Below, one piece after another: positions 41,177-50,242 of a stretch of 64,000 nucleotides of DNA (position 1 is the first letter of the stretch; each line of letters begins with the position of its first letter). Origin of the DNA: Paenibacillus albidus (GTDB taxonomy: Bacteria > Bacillota > Bacilli > Paenibacillales > Paenibacillaceae); NCBI RefSeq assembly GCF_014644435.1, contig NZ_BMKR01000017.1, positions 62,001-126,000 on the forward strand, read 5' to 3'. Below the pieces are notes generated by a model. It was not told the origin of the DNA. It saw only the letters and a program-made list of their open reading frames with translations, and did not search any database. Both the position numbers and the translations under genes were made by a program.

Positions 41177-42734
41177 CTGTCCGATACTCCCTTCTTAGTA
41201 CCATAACATCATAAACATCCTTGAATCCCATGTACGACAACACGATCAATAGCGGATATACAGGGTAGATATACCGGGACTTAATCTCCCATAACAGATA
41301 GAATCCGATGAACCCGAGAACCACTAGAATCAAGGAGGTTTCTTCGAACCTTTTGGCTCTGATGCCACTAATCAGTCTAACCAGAAGGAAGCCATACATC
41401 AGAATATTCATGACATACAACACCCGGAGCAGCCCGCTTCTATACTTGGAATCTGCTTTAAGCCAATCCGTAGCCCATGTAGTATAGCTATAACGATCCA
41501 TTATAAAACCCATTCCCCCCCCTGAATCGGAAGAACTATCATTTCCAATGCCGTACCTTTCCACCTGATAGGTTCCTTCTGTCCAGGTCCATACCAGCTT
41601 GTTATAATACATTTTCACCAATTCGCCTGCGGTCGCCTCGGAAAGCTTGTTGCTGATGGACTCTTTGAATAACTCCACACTTTCTGCCTGATTATAATTC
41701 GCCTCTCTCTGGTAGATATTGTAGCTCTCCCGATTGTCCCAGAACCCAAACGTCTCCAGATTGATCCCCATATTCAGCCACATGTAGACAGGTGCAGCAT
41801 TGTCGTTCACCGGTTCATCCACGACCTGTGTAGCCTGCAGCACAGCATTTTGGGTCCAGCCCGGAACATTGAACAGCACGGCCATTAGGCACAAAGAGAG
41901 CAGAAGTTTCCTCACACCTAGGGTCCTCATATTGAACACCAGGCTAAGCATAATAGCGATCAGAAAGATAACGCCGATGCTCCTGAAATAATTGCCGATT
42001 GAGAGCAGAATTGCAGCAAACAGGATATCCTGCAGCGATCTGGTTCGAATGAACCTGATGGCACAATATAAAGCGCTGGTCAGAAAAGCGGTAGCAATCA
42101 CATCATTATAAATAAAATTGCTCATAAACAAAGAAGGAATATACGTGGCAGCAAACACCAAAACACCATAATCCTGCTCTGTGGACTTGGCGTTAATCTC
42201 TTTATAGAGCAGGTAGACCATTAACGTCGTAACCAGTGAAAATAGAATATTAAACCCTTTGATGACCAGATAATTATCCGGAAACACATCCAACAACGTT
42301 TTTAAGTACAACACGATCGAGAAATTAAACGGAAACATATGAAGATATCCACCGGTTTGAAAGGAGGAATAATCCTGCTGATACAGCATATTCCTAGCCA
42401 GGGTCAGCACCGTTTCGGAATCATCTGTAGGGAGCCGCGGGAACAGGAACAGGATCGCAATCTGAATCGCAGCGGACAATAGCAGCGTGGCCGGAATGAC
42501 TATTTTCCGACTGTATTTATTCAGCTTCAGGCACATTTTATACAGCAAGGCGCCCAGTGCTAGAACCACCCCGAGGATCACCAGAAAAAGACCCAGCTGC
42601 TGCTTCTCCAGAACCGGTATATCCCCGGATTTGAAGTAATTATACTCCGCTCGAATAAAGAAGGAGGAAGCGATAAACAGACCTATACAAAAAGCAAGCA
42701 TGACATACAATATTCGCTGAGCTGCCTTTACCAT
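41154..42734 (-). CDS. GT39-like polytopic membrane glycosyltransferase
   Basis: A 526-residue membrane protein with about twelve hydrophobic segments, resembling the GT-C / GT39-type family (dolichyl-phosphate-mannose-protein mannosyltransferase-like). An acidic pair in the first large outside loop (RLPTDDSETVLTLARNM near residue 105) would be the catalytic site. The end KSRYIYPVYPLLIVLSYMGF is typical of the group. It probably transfers a sugar from a lipid-linked donor to a surface polymer or protein. Its end overlaps the Gly-rich lipoprotein gene, which is therefore a possible partner or substrate (inference). Confidence 0.7.
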   Translation of the reverse strand: MVKAAQRILYVMLAFCIGLFIASSFFIRAEYNYFKSGDIPVLEKQQLGLFLVILGVVLALGALLYKMCLKLNKYSRKIVIPATLLLSAAIQIAILFLFPRLPTDDSETVLTLARNMLYQQDYSSFQTGGYLHMFPFNFSIVLYLKTLLDVFPDNYLVIKGFNILFSLVTTLMVYLLYKEINAKSTEQDYGVLVFAATYIPSLFMSNFIYNDVIATAFLTSALYCAIRFIRTRSLQDILFAAILLSIGNYFRSIGVIFLIAIMLSLVFNMRTLGVRKLLLSLCLMAVLFNVPGWTQNAVLQATQVVDEPVNDNAAPVYMWLNMGINLETFGFWDNRESYNIYQREANYNQAESVELFKESISNKLSEATAGELVKMYYNKLVWTWTEGTYQVERYGIGNDSSSDSGGGMGFIMDRYSYTTWATDWLKADSKYRSGLLRVLYVMNILMYGFLLVRLISGIRAKRFEETSLILVVLGFIGFYLLWEIKSRYIYPVYPLLIVLSYMGFKDVYDVMVLRREYRTDAETDQR

Positions 42735-42907
42735 TGAAATCCTCCCTTATGGCAATGTTATAGCAGCATTATAAGGAGCTAAACTGAAAATTTCATGAAA
42801 GCTTCTGCCGGCAAGTCAGGTTATACCAAACTCTAGGTATTGGCTTGCCTTCCTGGATACCATGAAGCATTCCATGCTTCGGGCTATTTATGTTTAATGA
42901 TAGGCAA

Positions 42908-42933
42908 AGGGGACGTGATCTTCACGCCCCCTT
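42908..42933. terminator. Hairpin after the secreted-protein gene
   Basis: AAGGGG-CGTGA pairs with TCACG-CCCCCTT, 22 bp beyond the stop codon of the minus-strand gene at 42955. The T-run is weak. Confidence 0.5.
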
Positions 42934-42954
42934 CGTCTTCTATATAACTATTAC

Positions 42955-44652
42955 CTATTGTAAGGGGATCGAATAGAACATTCGATAGCCATTATGGTTG
43001 GCGTACCACACGATTTGGTCACCCTTAATGATGGGGGAACACTCCGATAAAACAAAATGTTCAAGCGTCTGGATCTCCCCCGCTGCTTGTCCATTTCCAT
43101 CCACAAAAACATATTTCAGCTTGCCCGGGTGATTCTCCTTATCGAATTCCTGCCACAACACCGCCAGCTTGTTGTCCGAGATCTTCACTAATTTGGGGAT
43201 AGAGGCGATAAGATCGCTCCCCACATATTTGGCCAAAGTGATGTGCTTCACAGCAGCCGCATTCAAATCGTTCTTCGGCAATACACTAAGGATGATATCG
43301 CGCTGGTCTGTTTTCAGTCCAGTCATTTCAAAAGAGGTATATTCAGTCACTTTCGAGTGGTCAATGCTATTCATGGCTACCATATAGTTACCTGCAGACA
43401 TTTCAAAGCCGCCGATAGAAACGCCCGTGCTGTTCGCGCCAATGGCACCCGGAATGGTAAACAAATCGATTTCGTTATAGCTGGCGCCATCCCCTTTATG
43501 CAATACAATCGAACGGGGATAGGCATCCCCATGATCCACGAGGACTTGAGTGCCGCCATCAAATAACACATATTGGTCGAAGGAATGGCTGACATGGTTT
43601 TTTTGAAATCTGCCCATATCATTGGTGACCTGCATCGTCGAGGTATTCACCATAATCGTAAGCTGGGATTGGTGATTCAGACCGTCGGGTGTCAGGTATC
43701 TTTCCCGTGAGGTATGGAACACAAGCGTATCCCCATACTCCGCCATTCTGCCCGAGCCTGCGTCAAAGGGAATAACCGTGTAGCTTTCTCCGCCCTTGAC
43801 AGAAACACTGTCGACCCTATTGAAGCTTTTATCATAACGGACAATACGAATGACTTCCTTCGCATCATTTTGTTCAGGATTCTCTTGGCCATAAGCCACA
43901 TAGTTATACTTCTCTCCACTATAAAACCCTCCAAAAAGCGGAAGTTCAAGAGCCAGCTTGTGACTATTCACCAATTCATATTGAGCATTGTACGTTTCGA
44001 TCGTAAGCTCCTGATTGGCCTCAATGACACTTGTGGTCTGATCCGTATTATGGACCAGGTAAGACGTTACAGGACTTTTCCATCTGGGAAAAGAAGAAGA
44101 TTCTTTGTTATCTTTGGCCGCAAACGCTGTCTTCACCCGGTACGCATGATCAGGGGTTTTTGAGAACAACGCAATTTGATTGGACGCATTGTCATATTCG
44201 ATCTCAAACGGAATCTGGCTGCCCAAATCCCTTAATTGCACATAATTGCTGTCGCCAATATTGTATGCTGTAATAAGCAGCGGCTGCCCGTCGATCAGCA
44301 CTTTTGCAGCGGAACGTGTAGCTATGTATTCTTTACTGCGGCTATAATATGTACTCTCTTCTGTTTCTTCCGGGGTATAGGCTTGCCCTCTGATGATTTC
44401 AATGGCGCTTGTTGACGGGTTCCAGGATATATCAAATTGACTGGATGTTCCCGAGAAATTCCTGGCGATATCACGCAGTCTGAAGTAATTGCTGCCGGAT
44501 ATATTGAATCCGTATAAATCCCCTTCGACTCCATTAATAGACACCTTGCTTTCGCTCACCTTTGCCTTTGTAGCCGTGCCGGCAGAAGCAAGGTTGCCCA
44601 GTGACGGGATAACCAGTGCCAGGACCAGCAGCATAGTCACAATCTTTTTCAT
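42955..44652 (-). CDS. Secreted protein with copper-amine-oxidase-N-like repeats, unknown function
   Basis: A 565-residue protein with a Sec signal peptide (about 1-25). Residues 30-165 hold two copies of the short beta-rich module common in Bacillales secreted proteins (SGSNYFRLRDIARNF and GDSNYVQLRDLGSQI), like the copper amine oxidase N-terminal or stalk domains. The remaining 400 residues are beta-rich and may form a propeller. No catalytic motif was recognised. It stands upstream of the glycosyltransferase gene with 220 bp between, probably as an independent unit. Confidence 0.65.
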   Translation of the reverse strand: MKKIVTMLLVLALVIPSLGNLASAGTATKAKVSESKVSINGVEGDLYGFNISGSNYFRLRDIARNFSGTSSQFDISWNPSTSAIEIIRGQAYTPEETEESTYYSRSKEYIATRSAAKVLIDGQPLLITAYNIGDSNYVQLRDLGSQIPFEIEYDNASNQIALFSKTPDHAYRVKTAFAAKDNKESSSFPRWKSPVTSYLVHNTDQTTSVIEANQELTIETYNAQYELVNSHKLALELPLFGGFYSGEKYNYVAYGQENPEQNDAKEVIRIVRYDKSFNRVDSVSVKGGESYTVIPFDAGSGRMAEYGDTLVFHTSRERYLTPDGLNHQSQLTIMVNTSTMQVTNDMGRFQKNHVSHSFDQYVLFDGGTQVLVDHGDAYPRSIVLHKGDGASYNEIDLFTIPGAIGANSTGVSIGGFEMSAGNYMVAMNSIDHSKVTEYTSFEMTGLKTDQRDIILSVLPKNDLNAAAVKHITLAKYVGSDLIASIPKLVKISDNKLAVLWQEFDKENHPGKLKYVFVDGNGQAAGEIQTLEHFVLSECSPIIKGDQIVWYANHNGYRMFYSIPLQ

Positions 44653-44740
44653 CGTACATTTCCTCCATTAGTTCAAAAGTTTCATAGACCAAGTAACTAT
44701 ACTATAGTATCACTAAATCCTGCATCTAAAATAGGCAAAA

Positions 44741-44765
44741 AAAAGAGAGGTTCTCCCTCTCTTTT
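44741..44765. terminator. Terminator hairpin upstream of the acquired-looking module
   Basis: AAAAGAGAGG and CCTCTCTTTT enclose a five-base loop. It lies downstream, in minus-strand sense, of the short coding remnant at 44822-44938. Confidence 0.75.
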
Positions 44766-44821
44766 GTGGTTCTTCCAGCAGTCACTTCTCATTCTCCAGC
44801 ATACTCTTCAGCGGCTGCACT

Positions 44822-44938
44822 TTACTCTTCAGCCGGGGCCGGGGCGGCAACTGCAGCTCCACTATTCTGCAAATTCTCCTTCACCTCATCCGCCCCTAAG
44901 GACTGAACCGTACCATAAGTGAGGCGGAATTTTCGGTA
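44822..44938 (-). pseudogene. Possible 3' remnant of a lost gene
   Basis: A 38-codon open stretch without start codon reads KFRLTYGTVQSLGADEVKEN and then an Ala/Pro-rich end with AAPAPAEE and a stop, followed by a terminator. It reads like the C-terminus of a real protein, but the family is not recognised. The rest of the 520-bp gap holds a GGTTGTC/GACAACC hairpin near 44977-45012 and the promoter of the next gene. Confidence 0.3.
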
Positions 44939-45070
44939 TTAACCGCGTCCGGTTATTCTATTGGACCCAATATTGGTTGTCTCTAGGGCTTGCCGGCCTT
45001 CGGGACAACCTTATTTTTTGCCCCTACTACCGATTCCGCCAAATAAATTCAATGATACGCCTATATTTTT

Positions 45071-45113
45071 GTCGGATATCCGACTGTTTTTGTTTTAAAC
45101 CATGAACTATAAT
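45071..45113 (+). promoter_or_regulatory. Perfect 14-bp palindrome before a -10 box: predicted Crp/Fnr operator
   Basis: GTCGGATATCCGAC (45071-45084) is centred about 42 bp before the start point expected from TATAAT at 45108-45113. That is the class II activator position used by Crp/Fnr proteins. The next gene encodes such a protein, so autoregulation is likely. The half-site differs from the classical TGTGA and TTGAT sites. Confidence 0.55.
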
Positions 45114-45172
45114 CATAAATACCGATAAGTAAACTTTGAATTACTCATAAACAGCTAGAGAGGAGCACAACG

Positions 45173-45856
45173 GTGATGGGTCAAGAGGGCATGTCCTCCT
45201 ATTCAGAAGGAAGCGCAACAGATAACGGCGAAGCCGAGCAACTCGTGTTAGCGAAGCTCTTCGAGGAATTCGGCACTTCACACGATATGAAGAAGAACGC
45301 CTTTATCTTCAGGGGTGAGGAGGAGAGTCAGGAGATCTATTTCGTCCGGGACGGGCTGGTAAAGATATCCCAGTTTGCGCAAGAGGGCCAGAGCATCACC
45401 TTGTTCCTGCGCCACAAGGGCGAGATGTTCGGCGCGGCCGAGGTGCTGACGGGGCAGAAGAGGCAACGCTATGCGCGATGTATCACGGACAGCCGCATCC
45501 TCTCGATTCCGGCTTCCCAATTCACCGGCTTGCTGAAGAGACATCCGGATACCCTTTACGCGCTAACGGTGGTCAACGCCCGCCGTCTTTTGCAGACACA
45601 GCGGTACGTGGAGACGCTCATTTCGCGGCCGGTTGCCTGGAGGCTGGCTCAGCTATTAATGCAGCTCGGAGTTCGTGTGGGGAAGGAGACTGTTGTCACG
45701 CTTCCGCTTAGCCATGAGGAGATCTCCTATGTCATCGGCTGCAGCAGGCAGACGGTTACGGAGACGTTGGGCCGGTGGCGGGACGAAGGCAGCATTCTCT
45801 ATGAGAAGAAGATGGTTGTCATTCTCGATACCGACGAGTTCCAACAGCACTTGTAA
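45173..45856 (+). CDS. Crp/Fnr-family transcriptional regulator
   Basis: A 227-residue regulator. An N-terminal cyclic-nucleotide-binding-like beta roll (about residues 20-140; IYFVRDGLVKISQFAQEGQSITLFLRHKGEMFG) is followed by a dimerisation helix and a C-terminal winged helix with LSHEEISYVIGCSRQTVTETLGRW near residue 180. Cysteines for an iron-sulfur cluster are not evident, so it is not a classical Fnr. GTG at 45173 is seven nt after AGGAG; the ATG next to it is the alternative. It heads a five-gene operon with a sulfonate-type importer and a hydrolase, and is its probable controller. Confidence 0.9.
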   Translation: MMGQEGMSSYSEGSATDNGEAEQLVLAKLFEEFGTSHDMKKNAFIFRGEEESQEIYFVRDGLVKISQFAQEGQSITLFLRHKGEMFGAAEVLTGQKRQRYARCITDSRILSIPASQFTGLLKRHPDTLYALTVVNARRLLQTQRYVETLISRPVAWRLAQLLMQLGVRVGKETVVTLPLSHEEISYVIGCSRQTVTETLGRWRDEGSILYEKKMVVILDTDEFQQHL

Positions 45857-45885
45857 CGATATGGAAGGATATAGGGGGGCGGAGT

Positions 45886-46665
45886 ATGATTCGAGTAGAA
45901 GGAGTCGGCAAGACGTTCGCGCAACGGGGCGGAGCGGGCTACACCGCGCTGGAAGACATCGCCTTCGAGATAGGTAAGGGAGAGTTCGTTTCCATCCTCG
46001 GCCCTTCCGGCTGCGGCAAGTCCACACTGCTTAATTTGGTGGCGGGGCTGGAGCGGGCGGATCGCGGGCGCGTCGAAGCGAACGGCAAGGAAGTCACGGC
46101 CCCGGGGCCCGACCGGATCGTTGTGTTCCAGGACCATGCGTTGTACCCTTGGCTCACCGTGCTGGAAAACGTCGCTTTCGGTCTCAAGCAAAAGGGAATC
46201 AAAAAGAAGGAACGCCGCGAGCGGTCCATGGAGCAGATCCGGGCAGTCCATCTGGGCAAGTTCGCGGACCGCTATCCCCATGAGCTGTCGGGCGGGATGA
46301 AGCAGCGGGTAGCCATCGCGCGGGCGCTCGTCATGGACCCGGAAATTCTGCTCATGGATGAGCCGTTCGCTGCGCTGGATGAACAGACGAGGCTTCTGCT
46401 GCACAAAGAATTGGAGCAGATATGGCTGAACACCCGAAAGACCATTCTGTTTATCACGCATAACATCCGGGAGGCGGTCACATTGTCGGAAAGGGTGCTC
46501 GTTATGTCCACTCGGCCGGGACGGATCAAGAAGGAGTTCCACGTACGGGCGGCCCGGCCGCGGGAGCCCGGCGATTCCGTTCTGCACCATATCGAGAGTC
46601 AGATCATGGATACGTTGGCCGCTGAACTAGAGAAGGTGGCGAAGGAGGAATACGGCAATGACTAA
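45886..46665 (+). CDS. ABC transporter ATPase, sulfonate/taurine/nitrate type
   Basis: A 259-residue ATPase of the SsuB/TauB/NrtD group. Walker A is GPSGCGKST near residue 45, the Q-loop is VFQDHALYPWLTVLENVAFGL, the signature is LSGGMKQRVAIARAL and Walker B is ILLMDEPFAALDEQTR. The C-terminal MSTRPGRIKKEF is typical of this family. It overlaps the permease gene by eight nt and follows the regulator by 29 bp. It powers import by the permease and lipoprotein encoded next. Confidence 0.92.
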   Translation: MIRVEGVGKTFAQRGGAGYTALEDIAFEIGKGEFVSILGPSGCGKSTLLNLVAGLERADRGRVEANGKEVTAPGPDRIVVFQDHALYPWLTVLENVAFGLKQKGIKKKERRERSMEQIRAVHLGKFADRYPHELSGGMKQRVAIARALVMDPEILLMDEPFAALDEQTRLLLHKELEQIWLNTRKTILFITHNIREAVTLSERVLVMSTRPGRIKKEFHVRAARPREPGDSVLHHIESQIMDTLAAELEKVAKEEYGND

Positions 46666-47422
46666 ACTCTGGAGAAAAACCATCTTTCTCATTCTGCTGC
46701 TAGTAATCTGGGAGACGGCATATAGGACGATGCATTGGGGCTGGCGTTTCCCATCGGCGCTGCAGACGATGCAGACGTTCTACGACGGGATCGCGAATGG
46801 GCAACTGCTCGAAGCGACGTTTAGCAGCTTGAGGCGAATCCTAATCGCGTTCGTCCTCTCGTGCGTCATCGGCATGACACTCGGCGTCCTGTTCGCCCGG
46901 AGCCGGCTGCTGGACGAGACGTTCGGCTTTGTCATCGTCGCTCTGCAAACGGTGCCGAGCATCGCTTGGCTACCGTTCGCCATCATCTGGTTCGGGCTGA
47001 ACGACTTCGCCGTTGTGTTCATCACTACAATCGGGGCGACATGGACGATGACGATTGCGAGCCGGAGCGGGATTAGGAACATTCCTTCGATCTATCTGAA
47101 GTCGGCGCAGATGTTCGGAACGGGCCGCAGGTTCCGGCTCTTCTACCAAGTGATGGTCCCCGCCGCCATCCCTCAGCTTATTACGGGTATGCGCATGGCC
47201 TGGGCGTTCGCCTGGCGGGCGCTCGTCTCCGGCGAGCTCATCGCGCGCGGCATCGGGCTAGGGCAACTGCTGGAGGAGGGGCGGAGCCTCGGCGACACCT
47301 CCCTCATGCTCTGCATCGTGCTCGTAATCGCGATTCTCGGTACAATCTCCGACCACCTCGTCTTCAAACGTATAGAGGAACGGATCTGGACCCAATACGG
47401 TCTGCATGCTGCCAAAACGTAA
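46658..47422 (+). CDS. ABC transporter permease, SsuC/TauC type
   Basis: A 254-residue permease with about six membrane helices. The coupling-helix region IPSIYLKSAQMFGTGRRFRLFYQVMVPAAIPQLITGMRMAWAFAWRALV near residues 147-195 is characteristic of the sulfonate, nitrate and thiamine-precursor importers. It overlaps the ATPase gene and is followed 27 bp later by the binding protein, an ordinary operon arrangement. Confidence 0.92.
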   Translation: MTKLWRKTIFLILLLVIWETAYRTMHWGWRFPSALQTMQTFYDGIANGQLLEATFSSLRRILIAFVLSCVIGMTLGVLFARSRLLDETFGFVIVALQTVPSIAWLPFAIIWFGLNDFAVVFITTIGATWTMTIASRSGIRNIPSIYLKSAQMFGTGRRFRLFYQVMVPAAIPQLITGMRMAWAFAWRALVSGELIARGIGLGQLLEEGRSLGDTSLMLCIVLVIAILGTISDHLVFKRIEERIWTQYGLHAAKT

Positions 47423-47449
47423 GCTTAATTAGAAAGAGGGGAATGCACC

Positions 47450-48496
47450 ATGTGGAAAAAAGCGGGTTATTCGAGTCTTGCAATCGTCTTATTTCTTACG
47501 CTGCTGTCCGGCTGCGGCTCCTCTGGTTCAGGGAGCAACGGGAGCTTCAAGTCTGCCGACCCAATTACGGTGAAGATCGGCTTGCTCAAGAACGTGACCC
47601 ATGCTCCGGCTTTCGTAGCGATCAAAAAGGGCTACCTCCAAGACCGTCTGGGTGCTAACGTGAAGATCGAAGTTAAGGGCTTCAACAACGGCTCCGACTT
47701 CTCGACCGCGATGGCGACAGGCCAGATCGACATCGGCTACGTCGGGCCAAGCCCAGTCATTAACCAATACGTAAGGAGCAAGAACATCAAGATTCTGTCC
47801 GGAGCGAACAACGGCGGCGCAGTGCTGGTGGCGAGGAAGGGCTCTGGCGTGACAAGCGTAAAAGATTTGGCGGGCAAGCTGATCGCCATCCCGACCAAGG
47901 GGAGCACGAACGAGATCTCTCTCCGTCTGCTGCTTCAGGAGCAGGGCTTAAAGGTGACGACGGACAAGAACGGGGCTCAGCTCATCGCGATGGCTCCGGC
48001 GGATACGCTGACAGCCATGAAGCAAGGCCAAATAGACGCGGTGCTACTGCCGGAGCCGTGGGGTACGCAGATCGCGAACGAAGGCATTGGCGATATCATC
48101 GTCGAGTGGGATCAGATTCCGCCGAACAGGGGGAATTATCCACTAACGATCATCGTGTCTAACGACGACTTCCTGAAGAATTATCGGAACCTGGCCAAAT
48201 CCGTTCTTCTCGCCAACGAGGACGCAATCAAGTTCATCAAGGATAGCCCGGACGACACGTATTCTCTTGTCAGCGACGAGTTGAAGGAACTGACGGGTAA
48301 GGGCTTGGACGTCGAATTGATCAAGGCCACGCTGTCGCATCTAAGCCTGACGACGAACATCGACCAAGACGCCTTGGAGACAATGGCTCAGGTAGCGGTC
48401 GATGCCGGCTACGTCAAGGGAGTTGGAGCAGATGGCTTGGATCTGGCAGGCCTGTACGATCTGTCGCTGCTTAAGGAGACGCAGGAAGGCAAATAA
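47450..48496 (+). CDS. SsuA/NMT1-like substrate-binding lipoprotein
   Basis: A 348-residue lipoprotein with lipobox LLSGC near residue 22. TVKIGLLKNVTHAPAFVAIKKGYLQDRLG, STAMATGQIDIGYVGPSPVINQYV and AAVLLPEPWG-like segments are typical of binding proteins for aliphatic sulfonates, taurine, nitrate or pyrimidine precursors. Sequence reading cannot separate these substrates. The partner MBL-fold enzyme downstream would suit release of sulfate or hydrolysis of an ester, so an organosulfur ligand is the favoured but unproven guess. Confidence 0.9.
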   Translation: MWKKAGYSSLAIVLFLTLLSGCGSSGSGSNGSFKSADPITVKIGLLKNVTHAPAFVAIKKGYLQDRLGANVKIEVKGFNNGSDFSTAMATGQIDIGYVGPSPVINQYVRSKNIKILSGANNGGAVLVARKGSGVTSVKDLAGKLIAIPTKGSTNEISLRLLLQEQGLKVTTDKNGAQLIAMAPADTLTAMKQGQIDAVLLPEPWGTQIANEGIGDIIVEWDQIPPNRGNYPLTIIVSNDDFLKNYRNLAKSVLLANEDAIKFIKDSPDDTYSLVSDELKELTGKGLDVELIKATLSHLSLTTNIDQDALETMAQVAVDAGYVKGVGADGLDLAGLYDLSLLKETQEGK

Positions 48497-48521
48497 ACCG
48501 AAGATGAGAGGGACGATAGCG

Positions 48522-49442
48522 ATGTATATCCAACCACAAGAGAATTTGCGGCCAGACTACCACCCGGATCTGACCGTCGTTCTGCTCGGAACGGGTTCTC
48601 CCCGTGCCTTTTATGGGCGAGCGAAGCCCGGAGCCGTGGTGCTCGCGGCAGACAAGGCGTTCCTCGTCGATTGCGGAGGCGCTACGGTGGACCAATTGAT
48701 CAAAGCGGGCATCATGCCTCAGCGGATATCCGATGTCCTGTTCACCCATCACCATTACGATCATAACGGCGGATTCTTCGACGTGTTCATCACGAGCTGG
48801 CGCACGCATATTACCGCGGAGCGTGTCTTCGAAGGCCGTTCGGTGCCCATGCAAGTATACGGACCAGAGACGACGAAGGCGATCATCGGCAAAATGCAGG
48901 AATCCTTCGAGTTCGATGTCAAACTCCGAATCAGCTATAACCTGTCGGACGAAGTAGGCTCGCGAATCGAATATACGGAATGCAACGAGGGCGTTGTCTA
49001 TGACAAGGACGGCATCCGGATAACCGCCTTCGAGGTGGACCATCGCCCTGTCTATCCGGCTATCGCTTACAAGTTCGAGTATAACGGCAAGACGGTCGTT
49101 ATCTCGGGCGATACGATTCCGGTGGCCAACATGGAGAAACACGCGACCGGGGCGGATCTGCTCGTTCACGAAGCGTACAACAAGCCATGGCTTGACGCCC
49201 TGATCGCGCAATATCCGAAGCACGAGAAGGCGCTGTCGAACCCCGCGAAGTATCATACGACGACGCTGGAAGCGGCGGACATCGCGCAGCGGGCAGGAGT
49301 CAAGCATCTCGTGCTCACGCATCACATTCCCGCGCCTGCGGCGAATACGGCGGCGGAGCAAGCGTATATCGAGGGGATGGCCGGAATTTACGACGGTCCG
49401 ATCTCGGTCGGTCGCGACTTGATGGTCTTCGTATTAAAGTAG
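48522..49442 (+). CDS. Metallo-beta-lactamase-fold hydrolase (RNase Z / AtsA-like branch)
   Basis: A 306-residue enzyme without signal peptide. The metal motif THHHYDHNGG near residue 77, ISGDTIP near 200, LVHEAY near 215 and LTHHIPAP near 270 give all metal ligands of the RNase Z-like MBL branch, which includes the AtsA-type arylsulfatases. The ATG at 48522 is preferred, as AGAGGG lies nine nt upstream. It is the last gene of the Crp/Fnr-importer operon, 25 bp after the binding protein, and is followed by a terminator. It probably processes the imported compound; arylsulfatase, lactonase or phosphodiesterase activity are all possible. Confidence 0.82.
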   Translation: MYIQPQENLRPDYHPDLTVVLLGTGSPRAFYGRAKPGAVVLAADKAFLVDCGGATVDQLIKAGIMPQRISDVLFTHHHYDHNGGFFDVFITSWRTHITAERVFEGRSVPMQVYGPETTKAIIGKMQESFEFDVKLRISYNLSDEVGSRIEYTECNEGVVYDKDGIRITAFEVDHRPVYPAIAYKFEYNGKTVVISGDTIPVANMEKHATGADLLVHEAYNKPWLDALIAQYPKHEKALSNPAKYHTTTLEAADIAQRAGVKHLVLTHHIPAPAANTAAEQAYIEGMAGIYDGPISVGRDLMVFVLK

Positions 49443-49457
49443 CGGACAGCCGTTTAA

Positions 49458-49490
49458 AGAAGGGCACCCGGCTGAGTGCCCTTTATTTTT
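49458..49490 (+). terminator. Terminator of the Crp/Fnr-importer operon
   Basis: AAGGGCAC / GTGCCCTT stem followed by TATTTTT, shortly after the hydrolase stop codon. Confidence 0.85.
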
Positions 49491-49535
49491 CGCTCTATAG
49501 GTGATACTAAGAACCGTACAATAAATTAAAATAGA

Positions 49536-49664
49536 TCATTCCGCTCCCTCGACACGTTGGTAATACGTATCGTACATCTGTGTAAACTCCTCTTTTGACA
49601 TCATGGCTTCATTTGATCCTTCTGTAGGCTTGTAACGGTCCACCTTACCCTGGATAACCTCCAT
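49536..49664 (-). CDS. Small ORF, 42 aa, hypothetical
   Basis: A 42-codon frame begins with ATG behind GGAGG and encodes a charged, helical-looking peptide (starts MEVIQGKVDRYKPTEG, contains SKEEFTQMYDTYYQRV). The good ribosome site and coding-like codons support it, but no promoter was recognised and the family is unknown. It is too short for ordinary gene finders. A phage-derived origin is possible. Confidence 0.5.
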   Translation of the reverse strand: MEVIQGKVDRYKPTEGSNEAMMSKEEFTQMYDTYYQRVEGAE

Positions 49665-49852
49665 CCCCACCCTCCTTCCACCTTACCTTCATCTAATGCC
49701 CGGTTTGCGAGAGCCATACAAATTGCGCAATTTGTTATGATATGAAACTCACATATGTTAATACGCAGAATGGGCCGAAGCATTAACAATCGGCTATAAA
49801 AATCCCCAAGACTATAATAGAATAGAGTTATAATGCCTAACCGGAGGGACTT

Positions 49853-50242
49853 ATGAAAAAACATATTTATGTAGTTGGCGCTGTCATCATCGAAAATGAA
49901 AAGATCCTCTGTGCGCAGCGCGGAGCTACTAAAGCATTAGCCTATAAGTGGGAATTCCCTGGCGGGAAGATTGAGGACGGCGAGACACCTCAGGCTGCAC
50001 TGAAACGTGAGATCAACGAAGAAATGAACTGCACGATCGAGATTGGCGAAGCCATTGAAACTACCGTACACGAATACGATTTTGGTTTTGTCCATTTGTC
50101 TACTTACTATTGTCATCTGATCAGCGGTAAACCTACCCTGACTGAACATGTGGCGATCCGTTGGCTGCCCGCACATGAACTGATGTCTCTGGATTGGGCC
50201 CCTGCTGACATCCCTGCTGTAGAGAAAATTCAGCGGAATTGA
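49853..50242 (+). CDS. Nudix hydrolase, MutT/CTP-pyrophosphohydrolase type
   Basis: A 129-residue Nudix protein. The full Nudix box runs from GGKIEDGETP to REINEEMNC (about residues 37-59). KWEFPGGK before it and RWLPAHEL near the C-terminus are typical of the MutT-like 8-oxo-dGTP or (d)CTP diphosphatases that clean the nucleotide pool. CGGAGGGAC precedes the ATG. It is monocistronic. Confidence 0.9.
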   Translation: MKKHIYVVGAVIIENEKILCAQRGATKALAYKWEFPGGKIEDGETPQAALKREINEEMNCTIEIGEAIETTVHEYDFGFVHLSTYYCHLISGKPTLTEHVAIRWLPAHELMSLDWAPADIPAVEKIQRN

